A DNA stretch of 64,000 bases from Verrucomicrobiales bacterium. Its GTDB lineage: Bacteria > Verrucomicrobiota > Verrucomicrobiia > Limisphaerales > J093. Below are positions 53,333-62,423 of the stretch, in pieces. Made by a program: the position numbers and the translations under genes. The number at the start of each line of letters is the position of its first letter. The first letter of the stretch is position 1. The stretch lies in assembly GCA_015075445.1 (NCBI GenBank), contig JABTUJ010000028.1, positions 62,001 through 126,000 on the forward strand, given 5' to 3'. Below the pieces are notes generated by a model. It did no database searches. It was not told where the DNA came from and was given only the letters and a program-made list of their open reading frames with translations.

Positions 53333-55690
53333 TCAGAAATCGATGCGGGCCCCCCAGAACCTGGCTTCGATTCGGTTATCCTCCGTCCAATCGAACTCGA
53401 CCTCACCACGCTCCAGGCGCAGGCGGGGTGGGGCGAAACGGAACGCAACGTTGTCCATTTGGACCTCGCATGCCATCGCCTCGGGTCGGGTGTAGGCGAA
53501 GGTCAGATCGTGCAGGCCCGCGGCCGGGGGACTCGCAGCGTCGAGAGCGGTCCGGAGCGGTCCGCCGCTTCGAGGTGAGCTCGCAGCGGAGGCCAGGGCG
53601 GGGACCGGCCGGTCGTAGTCTGGCCCGGCACAGGCGGAGGTGGCCCGGTTGCCCCCCAGGGAATTCCACGGGAGGAAGTTGGGGGTACCCGGAAGTTCGT
53701 TCGCCCAATCCAGGTAGTTCGTCTGGATGTTGAGATGCTTGCTGGGGACACCGTGGCCTGGCAGGACGTGATCCCTGAAGTCGTAGGCCGCGCGGTTGGG
53801 GGCGCGGATGTCGAACAGGTGCAACATCTCCCGGACCCCCGCCGCCGGCAGCCAGCCCGAGAAGTCCGTCTTCATGAACAGGGTGACGTAGAGGGCCATC
53901 GCCTCGATCAGGATCTTGCTCTCTGGGAGGCCGCGATCCACGAGGTTGGCGGCGACGGCGGCCAGGTAACGCGATTCCTGACTCTTGGCGATGGCCACCA
54001 GCCTGAGAACCTGGCTCATCACGGTGGCCACGAGCACGTCGGCCGGCTTGCCGGCGATGAACGCGTTCCAGGCCACCGCCTCGCAGGACTTGGCGAAGAA
54101 GAGCGAAACAAAGGCGGGCCAAAAGCCGGAGCTGGAATCCCGCATCGTGACGTAGGGTCGCACGCGATGCTCGAGCGCCGAGCCCGCGACGGGCAGGGCG
54201 GCCATCTGCCCGAGAATGTCACGCGACGCCTGCCGGAACTCCTCCCACGCGGTGACATGATCGTCGCCCCAAGGATCGTAGGGGTTGAAACCGTGGGTCA
54301 TCACCACCAGGACTTCGCCCACCCAGAAACAGGAGGAGACCGCCCAGGGCGTGGCCGACAGCGGGTCGGGCCAGCCAGACCAACCCGTCAACCGCGCCAG
54401 GACGCGGCGCGGGCCCAGGCCACCGCGAGCTTCCGATGGGGCCGCCGGGATGCGGAGCGTGAGGTCGTGGGACTGTTGGCCTCCCGCCGGCAGATTCACG
54501 GCCAGATCGAGCTGCTCCAGCCGGACGTCCTCGACCGACGGGACATCGCTCGAGGCCAGGTCCAGTTGAAACGTGCCCACGCCGGCCACCACGTCCGCCG
54601 ATGGGTTGCTTAGGACCAACGTGACCGGCAGCACCGACCCGGGCAGCAAGGGGTCGGGAGGGTTGGTCACGACCACGGCGATGACCAGGGGAGAACCCAC
54701 GGGCTCCTGTTCCTTGAGCACGATGGCATGCGCTACGGCCAGAAAGGCGGGCATCGAGGCGGTGCGGTCGTAAGACTCGAACCCCGGCTTCGCGACAGTG
54801 ATTCGCAACGGTCCCGGCGCCACCCGGGTCACGCGGAACTGCCCAACGGCATCCGTGGTCAGCGGCGTCCCGGCAAAAGAGACTTGCGCGCCCGCGACCG
54901 GCTGGCCGCGGCTGTCCACGACCGCACCGGTGACCGAGCCGTCGACGTTCGCCGCGGTGACCGTCCCCGGGATCTCCCATACGTGGTATTCCTGGGGATA
55001 GCGGAAAGGTGGCGGCAGCCGGATCCATACCTCTGCCTGCGCCTTGGCTCGCGAGTAACGGATGGCATACACGTGCGCGTTCTCATTGGCCGGCGAGGAA
55101 GGCAGGCTTAGGAAGAACTCGTCCACTTTGCCGTCCCGCAAGGCCAGCCGGGCGTCGCATGGTGCCGGCGGGCCGGGCGCGCTGTAGAACTCGCCCAGGC
55201 TGTCGAAGTTGTGAATGGTCGTTTCGTGCCACAGCCAGTTCTCGCGGGTGGCCGTTCCCGGCAGGTGGGTATTCAGCTCGCAGTGTCCTTCCGTGGCCAC
55301 CCATTGGTCCCCCTCGGCGCGACCGGGGCTGAGCGTCACCGTGCCCGTGATCCGCGTGTCGAATTCAAGGTGATCCTCATAAGGGAGCCCCTCGGGCGTC
55401 ATCCAGCTCTCCGTGTAAGCCTCGAGGTTCAGGGTCAGAACGACCGGGGTCACCCCGCCTGCCAGCGTTGGTCTCGCGGCCGAAGGCTGTGGAGCGTCAG
55501 TGGCACTCTCGCGACGGCCGGCAATGGCATCCGGAAGATCGGCCCAGGAGTCGGTCGGGTTGGCGGTCGCCGGCGGAGCGAGCGTCGCCAGGAGCAGACA
55601 CAGCAACACTCCCCCTGAACCGCCCGGTGAGGGCACCGGGCCTACAACGACCTGTAGGCCGGGTCCCCCGACCCGGCGGCGTGGGTTCAT
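53333..55690 (-). CDS. secreted protein with carboxypeptidase-regulatory-like domain
   Basis: 785 residues in the longest frame. The first ~27 codons lie in a GCCGGGTC palindromic repeat, so the true start is probably GTG 55609 (VLLCLLLATLAPPATA, a signal peptide). Residues about 240-310 form a CarboxypepD_reg-like beta-sandwich (GSVTGAVVDSRGQPVAGAQV, TTDAVGQFRVTRVAPG). A CARDB-like stretch follows (about 330-440), then a larger globular domain with VLVVMTHGFNPYDPWGDDH (about 465-485), which resembles the HG nucleophile-region strand of alpha/beta hydrolases, although a clear GxSxG is missing. The stop is 80 bases upstream of the giant gene on the same strand. Function unknown. Confidence 0.75.
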   Translation of the reverse strand: MNPRRRVGGPGLQVVVGPVPSPGGSGGVLLCLLLATLAPPATANPTDSWADLPDAIAGRRESATDAPQPSAARPTLAGGVTPVVLTLNLEAYTESWMTPEGLPYEDHLEFDTRITGTVTLSPGRAEGDQWVATEGHCELNTHLPGTATRENWLWHETTIHNFDSLGEFYSAPGPPAPCDARLALRDGKVDEFFLSLPSSPANENAHVYAIRYSRAKAQAEVWIRLPPPFRYPQEYHVWEIPGTVTAANVDGSVTGAVVDSRGQPVAGAQVSFAGTPLTTDAVGQFRVTRVAPGPLRITVAKPGFESYDRTASMPAFLAVAHAIVLKEQEPVGSPLVIAVVVTNPPDPLLPGSVLPVTLVLSNPSADVVAGVGTFQLDLASSDVPSVEDVRLEQLDLAVNLPAGGQQSHDLTLRIPAAPSEARGGLGPRRVLARLTGWSGWPDPLSATPWAVSSCFWVGEVLVVMTHGFNPYDPWGDDHVTAWEEFRQASRDILGQMAALPVAGSALEHRVRPYVTMRDSSSGFWPAFVSLFFAKSCEAVAWNAFIAGKPADVLVATVMSQVLRLVAIAKSQESRYLAAVAANLVDRGLPESKILIEAMALYVTLFMKTDFSGWLPAAGVREMLHLFDIRAPNRAAYDFRDHVLPGHGVPSKHLNIQTNYLDWANELPGTPNFLPWNSLGGNRATSACAGPDYDRPVPALASAASSPRSGGPLRTALDAASPPAAGLHDLTFAYTRPEAMACEVQMDNVAFRFAPPRLRLERGEVEFDWTEDNRIEARFWGARIDF
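55626..55680. repeat. GCCGGGTC palindromic repeat, copy 1
   Basis: GGTGAGGGCACCGGG, ACCTGTAG, then the hairpin GCCGGGTCCCCCGACCCGGC (55658-55677). The same module recurs at 55747-55796. It overlaps the 5' end of the longest frame of the neighbouring secreted-protein gene. Confidence 0.8.
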
Positions 55691-55746
55691 GGCCCCCGAG
55701 CAGGTCCAAAAGGAAGCGTGGACATTCCCTCTTGAAACGTAGCTCC

Positions 55747-55796
55747 GGTGAGGGCACCGCCCAACAACCTGTAGGCCGGGTCCCCTGACCCGGCGG
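55747..55796. repeat. GCCGGGTC palindromic repeat, copy 2
   Basis: GGTGAGGGCACCG, AACCTGTAG and GCCGGGTCCCCTGACCCGGC in the same order and orientation as copy 1, 121 bases away. The two form part of a direct repeat in the 380-base gap between genes. Confidence 0.8.
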
Positions 55797-55846
55797 GGAG
55801 GGTCTGCGTCCCTGTGCAGATCCAGGAGAGCCAGGCCACTTCCCCC

Positions 55847-55920
55847 ATCTCCGATGTTCGTAATCGGTGGAGGGACTTCCCGTCTTGGATTCTCCGCCGA
55901 TTACGAACATCGGGGATGGG
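55847..55920. repeat. solo ATGTTCGTAATCGG-type palindrome
   Basis: GATGTTCGTAATCGGTGGAG and CTCCGCCGATTACGAACATC form nearly perfect arms around a 20-base loop. This is a single copy of the element that is tandemly repeated at 21873-22460, in the gap upstream of the 53333-55690 gene. Confidence 0.85.
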
Positions 55921-56069
55921 GCGGAGGGAGGTGCTCCCTGAACCTGTGGTGCGGGCGTCCCGCCTGCACGCCGACGGTTCATGGTCCCTGGGCATGGCCG
56001 CGGAGGCCAAGGGAGCTTCCCACGGCGTCGTGGCTCCGCGATCGAGGAGATGCCGGTCGTGCATGCGGT

Positions 56070-58538
56070 TCACCTCTGCCCTGACACGTTGAGGCGGAAA
56101 AACTCGGCCGGGTGATCGCCGTTGATAATGCCCTCGAGCATCACCGGGTTGGTCTGCCAGGTGAAGGACCGTACCTCGGTCCAGACAGTCGCGGTGGCCG
56201 GGTTCTGCAGCGCGGCCGTGGCCTCGAGGCGGATCACTTGACCCGGTGTTACGTCCAGCAACGTGAGCTCCAGACGGTTGCCCGCGAGGCGGAGTTGCCC
56301 GATCCGCGGCGCGGTGGGGTTGACGTCGAACGGCCCGGCCCGGACGGTCCGCGTCGCGCTCACGCCGGTGTCATCGGTGACGCGAAGGATGAGGGTGTTG
56401 GTCTGGGCGGCTTGCTCGGCCGTGGGGATCCAGTCCAGCACGCCGGTCTGCGGATCCACGGCAGCGTTCGAGGGGGAGGGCGTGTCCAGCGAGTAGGTGA
56501 GGACCTGAGCCGGGCAGTCGGGATCGTAGGCGTAGCGGGAGACATCGAGAGCCACCGGGACCCCGGCGTCGATGCGGAGATCCGAGATGGTGCCGATCCG
56601 GGGCGCTTCGTCGACTTCGAGCACGATGACGGGCACTTCGAGGAGGTCCATCGGCTGGTTCTGCTCGTTGAACAGCGCCAGCGTGATGAAGGTCAGCGCC
56701 GGGCCCTGGCACTCCGCCGGGATCCAGGTGAACAGCCCGAGATCCGGATCCATCGCGGCCCCGTCCGGAGCGCCTTCGGCCAAGCCATAGCGCCAGCCAG
56801 GGAGTGCGCCCCGGGCCCAGAACGTGCCGGTGGTCAGCTCGTCCAGGACCAGTCCCTCGAACAGGATCGCCTCAGGTTCGACCCGCAAGAGCCCGGTACG
56901 GATCTCGAGCTGGTCCAGATACCAGCCGGGGGCCACGTAGGAACGACCGTTGCTGTTGATTTGGGAATGGAAGCGGAAGGCGATCTGAACGTCTTTGCCG
57001 GCATACTTGGCAAGGCTGGATGAGGCGGGGTACCACTTGCCGGCACTGTTCGCCGTGAATCGGCTCACCTCCTCCCAGGATCCATCGGGCGTGCGGACCT
57101 CGACCGCGCCGAAATCGTCCAAGCTGAAGTCATACCAGTGCTGAAAAGTGAGGGTGGGCGAGCCAGCCAGGGGCAGATGCAGCCAGGGACCGATCAGACG
57201 GCTGTCTCGACCGTAGTAGGCATCACAGTAGTCGCCGTCGAGAATGGTGCCGGCCACCCGGACCCCTTGGAACGCGTTGGTGGGTCCGTGACTGGGAACG
57301 CCGACCTCCCACACGCCGTTGTCGGTGTACCACAGATCCCAGAAGTCCGGTGCCTCGAATCCCTCCGGATTCCGGAACTCTAGGGGCGCACTGACGACCT
57401 CGACGTCATCCAGATACCAGCCTTCGGCGACGTACTCCTTCCCGTTGGAATGGACGCTGGAGTGAAAGAGAAAGGCGATCTGCAGCTCTTTGCCGGCGTA
57501 CTTCGAGAGGTTCAGCGACGCCCGTTCCCAGCGCCCGCACGTCCACAGGACCTGCGGGTACGTCGCCAGCGTCTCCCACTCCCCTCCGGCCTCCCGCACC
57601 TGGACCTGGCCGTAATCGTCCCAGTAAAAGTTGAACCAGTGCCGGAACCGCAGCCGGGGGTTGGGCACGGCAGGAATCTGTGCCCACGCACTGATCAGGC
57701 GACTGTCCCGGCCGAAGTAGGCGTCGCAGTAGTTGCCGTCGATGATCGTCCCGGCGACCTGCGAGCCGTCGTGCCGCTCCGCCGGTGCCCCCGTGGGGAC
57801 GCCCACCTCCCAGACCCCGTTGTCGGTGTACCACAGATCCCAGAAGTCTGGGGACTCGAAGTTCTCCGGGTTCCGGAACTCTAGGGGCGCACTGACGATC
57901 TCGACGTCATCCAGATACCAGCCTTCGGCGACGTACTCCTTCCCGTTGGAGTGGACGCTGGAGTGAAAGAGAAAGGCGATCTGCAGCTCTTTGCCGGCGT
58001 ACTTGGCCAGGCTCAGCGAAGCCGGCTCCCAGCGCCCACAGGTCCACAAGACCTGCGGGTACGTCGCCAGTGTCTCCCACTCCCCTCCGACTTCCCGCAC
58101 CTGGACCTGGCCATAGTCATCCCAGTTGAAGTTGAACCAGTGCCGGAACCGCAGGCGGGGATTCGATTCGGGCACCCGGAAGCTCTGCCGGCGGATTAGC
58201 CAGGTGTCCACGCCCTCGGGGCAATTCCCGTTCAGCACGGTCGCCGCCACATTCGTGCCTCCGCCGGGCGGCGGGGCGCCGGGGCCGGTGGTCGGATTAC
58301 CCATTTCCCAGACACCCGCGGTGATTTCCCAGCGGAGTTGGAGGTTGAAGCCTTCGAAGCTGTCGCGCCAGAGGACCTCAAGACCCAGGGCGGCCGGCAG
58401 CCAGGTCAGGTTCAGGAAGAGCAGGGCGGCCACGAGTTGGCGCCGGGAACGGGGGTGCAGGCTGGAAGCCCGCACCACAACGCGGGATCCGAGCACGCCG
58501 GAGCGGGAGTAAGGGCGGTGGGCGAGAGGTGGTTTCAT
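56070..58538 (-). CDS. secreted protein with three MAM-like jelly-roll units
   Basis: 822 residues from ATG 58538. The N-terminus includes 20-odd residues encoded by a GTGCGGGC-type repeat before a signal peptide core (QLVAALLFLNLTWLPAALG). Three consecutive ~165-residue units (about 53-215, 216-378, 379-543) each have a W(D/E)...GVWEVG opening, RLRFRHWFNF, VREVGGEWETL, AGKELQIAFLFHSS and AEGWYLDDVE, the pattern of MAM/immune-inhibitor-A-like jelly rolls. Units 1 and 2 are almost identical in DNA. The C-terminal part has Ig-like He_PIG repeats (MDPDLGLFTWIPAE; VDPQTGVLDWIPTAEQAAQ), ending AEFFRLNVSGQR. Probably surface-bound; ligand unknown. Confidence 0.82.
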   Translation of the reverse strand: MKPPLAHRPYSRSGVLGSRVVVRASSLHPRSRRQLVAALLFLNLTWLPAALGLEVLWRDSFEGFNLQLRWEITAGVWEMGNPTTGPGAPPPGGGTNVAATVLNGNCPEGVDTWLIRRQSFRVPESNPRLRFRHWFNFNWDDYGQVQVREVGGEWETLATYPQVLWTCGRWEPASLSLAKYAGKELQIAFLFHSSVHSNGKEYVAEGWYLDDVEIVSAPLEFRNPENFESPDFWDLWYTDNGVWEVGVPTGAPAERHDGSQVAGTIIDGNYCDAYFGRDSRLISAWAQIPAVPNPRLRFRHWFNFYWDDYGQVQVREAGGEWETLATYPQVLWTCGRWERASLNLSKYAGKELQIAFLFHSSVHSNGKEYVAEGWYLDDVEVVSAPLEFRNPEGFEAPDFWDLWYTDNGVWEVGVPSHGPTNAFQGVRVAGTILDGDYCDAYYGRDSRLIGPWLHLPLAGSPTLTFQHWYDFSLDDFGAVEVRTPDGSWEEVSRFTANSAGKWYPASSSLAKYAGKDVQIAFRFHSQINSNGRSYVAPGWYLDQLEIRTGLLRVEPEAILFEGLVLDELTTGTFWARGALPGWRYGLAEGAPDGAAMDPDLGLFTWIPAECQGPALTFITLALFNEQNQPMDLLEVPVIVLEVDEAPRIGTISDLRIDAGVPVALDVSRYAYDPDCPAQVLTYSLDTPSPSNAAVDPQTGVLDWIPTAEQAAQTNTLILRVTDDTGVSATRTVRAGPFDVNPTAPRIGQLRLAGNRLELTLLDVTPGQVIRLEATAALQNPATATVWTEVRSFTWQTNPVMLEGIINGDHPAEFFRLNVSGQR

Positions 58539-58586
58539 AGGCGGGGGGCTTGACGGTATGTGAGCCAGGGGACAGGTCCGGGGGCG

Positions 58587-61500
58587 TCAGGGAGCGGACA
58601 AACGCAGGCGGAAGAAACGGGCCGGTTCTGGGCCCAGGGCGACCGCAAACGCGGTCGGACCCTGGGCTGGCAGGACCTGCTCTTCGATGACCGTCCATTC
58701 GGCGAGGGGCGTCGTCACCCGTGGCGCGGCCAGCAGGGCGCAGCGCATGCCGGGGCTGCCGCCCTCGATGGTGAGACGGAGTTGGCCGTCTGCGAGGGTG
58801 GGGTTTGTCAAGCGCACCCACGGCAACGCCAGAACCTGGGCGGTGGCGCTGAGCGGGGGGTTGCCGTTGTCCGTAACGCGCAGGTTGAGCTGGTTGACGC
58901 GCGAGGCCTGCTCGGCGGTCGGCGTCCAGCGCAGTTCGCCGGTGCGCGGATCCATCGTCGCCCCCGCCGGGGAACCGGGTTCGAGCCCGTAGGTCAACTG
59001 TTGCGCCGGGCAGCTCGGGTCAAAAACATGGTCCGAGGCGCGGAACGAGACCGGCACACCCGCCTGGATCGCCAGCGGCGGAATGCTGCCAAAGACGGGC
59101 GGCGGATTGACATCGAGGACCTCGATGCGGTTGGTCAGGAAGGCCAGGGGCAGGTCCGAAGCCGGATCGGCCAGGACGATCTTCACCGCATACACACCCG
59201 GCCCCTGACAGGCATCGGGCAGCCAGGTGAAGATGCCAAAGTCCGGATCCACCACCACGCCGGGCGGGGCGTCGGGGCCCAGGCGATACTTCACGTTGCG
59301 ACAGGCGCTGGCGAGGCTGAAGGTGAGCAACTCGCCCTCGGTGACGCGGCGATCGGGGAGCGGGTCGGCGACATTGGCTTGAATACGCACCTCGTCCACA
59401 TACCAGCCAGGTCCCACCGACCCGTCGCCGTTGCCTCGTAGTCGGAAGGCCAACTGCACGCGTTTCCCGGCGAACGCCGCCAGGTCCAGAAACCCGGTCG
59501 ACCAGTCCCCGCTGTTGCCGCGATACGTATCGCCCACGATCAGCCACGCGCCGCCCGGCACCTCGCGGACCTCGAGGGCTGCCCAGTCGCCCCCCCCGAG
59601 GCTGTACCAGTGGGCATAGCGCAGCCGCGGGGCTGCCTCGATGCAGGGCACGATGAACGGCGGGCTGATCAGGCGCGAGTCGGTGCTGGGATCGTAGGTG
59701 CCGTCCAACACCGTCCCGGCGCACCACGGTGCCTTGAAGGCCGCCGGCGGACCGTTGGTCGGCTTGCCCACCTGCCAGTGCCCCGGGACCACCTCCCAGT
59801 CGCCGAGGCCCGCCTCGAAACCTTCGGGGTTGTTCACCAGGCAGAAATCCGCGCGCCCGGTGACGACCTCGAAATCATCCACGTACCAGCCGGCATCCAC
59901 GCTGCCGTCCGTGTTGGCCCGGAAATGGAAGCCGATCTGGACGGTCTGTTCCGCAAAGGCCGTGAGATCCACCGTGGCACGGGTCCAGGTGCGATTGGCC
60001 AGGGCATAGGCGGGGGAGATGATCTGCCAGCCGGTGGTGGAGTACGGATCTGCACGGTCCCGACGTCCCCCGGGCGGTGCTGCACCAGTGGTAGCGGAGG
60101 CGGGGTTTTCAGCGGCAGCGACGCGGAACTCGGGGGTGATCAGCCGCGTGTCGATGGCGACGTCGTAGTTGCCGTCCAAGACCTTGCCGGCACAGAGGGG
60201 ATGGCTGTAAGGCTTGCCCGGTCCGCCGCGGGCGATGCCGACCTGCCAGTTGCCTCGGTCCACGTCCCAGTCCCCGAGCCCGCTGCTGAACCGCCAGGGG
60301 CGGTTCACCGGATCGAAGTCCACGCGCCCCCGCACCAGTTCGACATTGTCGATGTACCAGCCGGCGGCGACGTTGCCGTCGGTATTGGCCCTGAACCGGA
60401 ACGCGATCTGGACGATCTGCCCGGCGTAGGGGCGCAGGTCGAGCGTGCTGCGGGTCCAGACCCGGCTGTCCCGGACGTAGGCGGCCGAGATCGGTTGCCA
60501 GACGCCGTCGAGCGGGCGGATCTCGACGACGCCGGGATCTTCCACCGGGTTGCTGTTCCAATGCCAGAACCGCAGGCGCGGGTGTTCCTCCACCGGCGGC
60601 ACGACGAATTCCGGGCTGATCAGGCGCGAATCGGTGCTCGCGTCGTAGTTGCCGGCGAGCACCGTGCCGGCACAGCGGATGCCGGAGACGGCGCGGCCGG
60701 GGCCGAGATTGGTGGGATGAACGCCCACTTCCCAAGCGCCCCGTTCCACACTCCAATCGCCCAGGCCCTGCTCGAAATCCTCGAGCTCACGCAGGACGGG
60801 CTTCCCGGTGGCCACCTCGACGTCGTCCACATACCAGCCGGAGCCCCTGTCGGCGTCGCTGTTGGCCCCGAGGCGGAAGGCGATCTGAACGGTCTGGTCC
60901 GCGTAGGCCCTCAGATCCAGCGTCGCGCGGGTCCAGACCCGGCTGGTGTACACATAGGTGGGAGAGAGCCCCTGCCAGGCACCGTCCCCGACGCGGATCT
61001 CGACATAGCACGGGTCCTGCGGGCGGTTTTCGTTCCAATGCCAGAACCGCAGCCGCGGGTACTGATCGGCGGGGGGCACCACAAACTCCGGGCTGATGAG
61101 CCGGGCCGCGGCGTTCGTGTCGTAGTTGCCGTTGAGGATGGTCCCGGCGCAGCGCGTGCCGGAATAGGCCTTGCCCGGACCACGCGATCCCGGTGGCACG
61201 CCCACCTCCCAGGCGCCATATACCACGTTCCAGTCGCCCAACGAATCGAACCGCTCCGGCGAGTTCGGCACCTCGAGCGTCGAAGTCGGCTTGCCGGTCA
61301 CCAGTTCGACGTCGTCCACGTACCAGCCGGGCGCCACTTTGGCATCGGCATTCGAGCGGAACCGAAAGGACAGGATGACCCGCTGGCCGGCGAACTCGCG
61401 CAGATCAAGCGTCGTCCGGGTCCAGGCGGAACTGTACCAGATGTAAGACGGTGAGATCGGCACCCAGCCACCGCCCAGCGGCTGAATCTCGACCGTGCAC

Positions 61501-61955
61501 GGGTCCTCGGAGTAGTTGCTGTTCCAGTGCCAGAACCGAAGCCGCGGATACTCGGAAGCCGGCGGCACGAGAAAGGGTTCATCCCGCACCAGCCGCGCAT
61601 CGGCTGAGGCCGGGTAGTTGCCGTTCAGCACCGTGCCCGCACATCGCACACCCGGCGGATGAGAAGTGGCAGGCCCGGCAGTCGGCCGGCCCACCGCCCA
61701 GACACCGCCCTCGACATGCCATTGGTCCCAGAACGCATCCGTCTCGAAGTTCTGCGACCACACGACGTCGGCGGCCCGCACGGAGATCGCCCCGGTCAGG
61801 GCTACCAAGACAACGCCCAGGGCGAGCGTTATCCCGCAGCGTCCCCGGGTGGAGAGTGCAGCACCACGCCTTGCAGAGATGCCCTCCCCCGATTCCCTAT
61901 GTTCGGAATCTGCGGAGAAACCCCCGGCCCTCGATCCTCCGCCGATTACGAACAT
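58587..61955 (-). CDS. secreted protein with five MAM-like units, paralogue of neighbours
   Basis: Assigned from ATG 61955 (MFVIGGGSRAGG), a start codon that lies inside a palindromic repeat copy. The open frame runs on to 62387 through further repeats, which I consider non-coding. A signal peptide core (GITLALGVVLVALTGAISVRA) precedes five units of ~163 residues (beginning near 61770, 61280, 60790, 60300 and 59840), each with GGVWAVG-like, RLRFWHWN, VEIR, TRATLDLR and GWYVDDVE motifs. In unit 4 the RLRYHW and VGTVQIRT motifs are out of frame (60030-60125). A C-terminal Ig-like pair (VDPDFGIFTWLPDACQG; MDPRTGELRWTPTAEQ) ends ARFFRLRLSAP. Confidence 0.78.
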   Translation of the reverse strand: MFVIGGGSRAGGFSADSEHRESGEGISARRGAALSTRGRCGITLALGVVLVALTGAISVRAADVVWSQNFETDAFWDQWHVEGGVWAVGRPTAGPATSHPPGVRCAGTVLNGNYPASADARLVRDEPFLVPPASEYPRLRFWHWNSNYSEDPCTVEIQPLGGGWVPISPSYIWYSSAWTRTTLDLREFAGQRVILSFRFRSNADAKVAPGWYVDDVELVTGKPTSTLEVPNSPERFDSLGDWNVVYGAWEVGVPPGSRGPGKAYSGTRCAGTILNGNYDTNAAARLISPEFVVPPADQYPRLRFWHWNENRPQDPCYVEIRVGDGAWQGLSPTYVYTSRVWTRATLDLRAYADQTVQIAFRLGANSDADRGSGWYVDDVEVATGKPVLRELEDFEQGLGDWSVERGAWEVGVHPTNLGPGRAVSGIRCAGTVLAGNYDASTDSRLISPEFVVPPVEEHPRLRFWHWNSNPVEDPGVVEIRPLDGVWQPISAAYVRDSRVWTRSTLDLRPYAGQIVQIAFRFRANTDGNVAAGWYIDNVELVRGRVDFDPVNRPWRFSSGLGDWDVDRGNWQVGIARGGPGKPYSHPLCAGKVLDGNYDVAIDTRLITPEFRVAAAENPASATTGAAPPGGRRDRADPYSTTGWQIISPAYALANRTWTRATVDLTAFAEQTVQIGFHFRANTDGSVDAGWYVDDFEVVTGRADFCLVNNPEGFEAGLGDWEVVPGHWQVGKPTNGPPAAFKAPWCAGTVLDGTYDPSTDSRLISPPFIVPCIEAAPRLRYAHWYSLGGGDWAALEVREVPGGAWLIVGDTYRGNSGDWSTGFLDLAAFAGKRVQLAFRLRGNGDGSVGPGWYVDEVRIQANVADPLPDRRVTEGELLTFSLASACRNVKYRLGPDAPPGVVVDPDFGIFTWLPDACQGPGVYAVKIVLADPASDLPLAFLTNRIEVLDVNPPPVFGSIPPLAIQAGVPVSFRASDHVFDPSCPAQQLTYGLEPGSPAGATMDPRTGELRWTPTAEQASRVNQLNLRVTDNGNPPLSATAQVLALPWVRLTNPTLADGQLRLTIEGGSPGMRCALLAAPRVTTPLAEWTVIEEQVLPAQGPTAFAVALGPEPARFFRLRLSAP

Positions 61956-62284
61956 CGGGGATGGGGCAGAGGAGATCTTCGGTTTCCCTCCCCTTGATCC
62001 GTTGGTGCTTCCCTTGAGCTTTGAGCTTTGACCTTGGAGCTTCCCCCAATCCCTTCTGTTCGAAATCTGTGGAGAAACTCCCTCTCCTGGGATGCTCCGC
62101 CGATTACGAACATCAGGGATTGGGCTGAGGAGATCTTCGGTTTGCCTCCCCTTGATCTGTTGGTGCTTCCCTTGACCTTTGAGCTTTGACCTTGGAGCTT
62201 CCCCCAATCCCCTATGTCCGGAATCTGCGGAGAAACCCCCTACCCTGAATCCTCCGCCGATTACGAACATCGGGGATTGGGGAA
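61886..62284. repeat. 2.5 tandem copies of a ~158-bp compound repeat
   Basis: Palindromes at about 61886-61966, 62044-62128 and 62202-62284 (TGTTCGGAATCTGCGGAG ... CTCCGCCGATTACGAACATC) alternate with a linker that ends in heptads (CTTTGAGCTTTGACCTTGG, near 62012-62040 and 62170-62200). The whole unit repeats every ~158 bases. It occupies the leader of the five-unit MAM-like gene and part of the gap to the next gene. Confidence 0.88.
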
Positions 62285-62423
62285 GGGAATCTGGTGAGTC
62301 TTCGCGGGGCTCGGAGGCGCGGGGTGGGCCGCCCGCGGGCACGGTTTCAGTCGGATCCATTGAGCCTGCCTTCGCCTGTGATTTCATAATCGGTGGTGGG
62401 GTTGCGTGGGGGATTGGGCTTCC

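Noticed and set aside
59610..61454. 614-codon plus-strand open frame
   Set aside because: Antisense to the five-unit MAM-like gene. Its repeated composition mirrors the repeats on the other strand.
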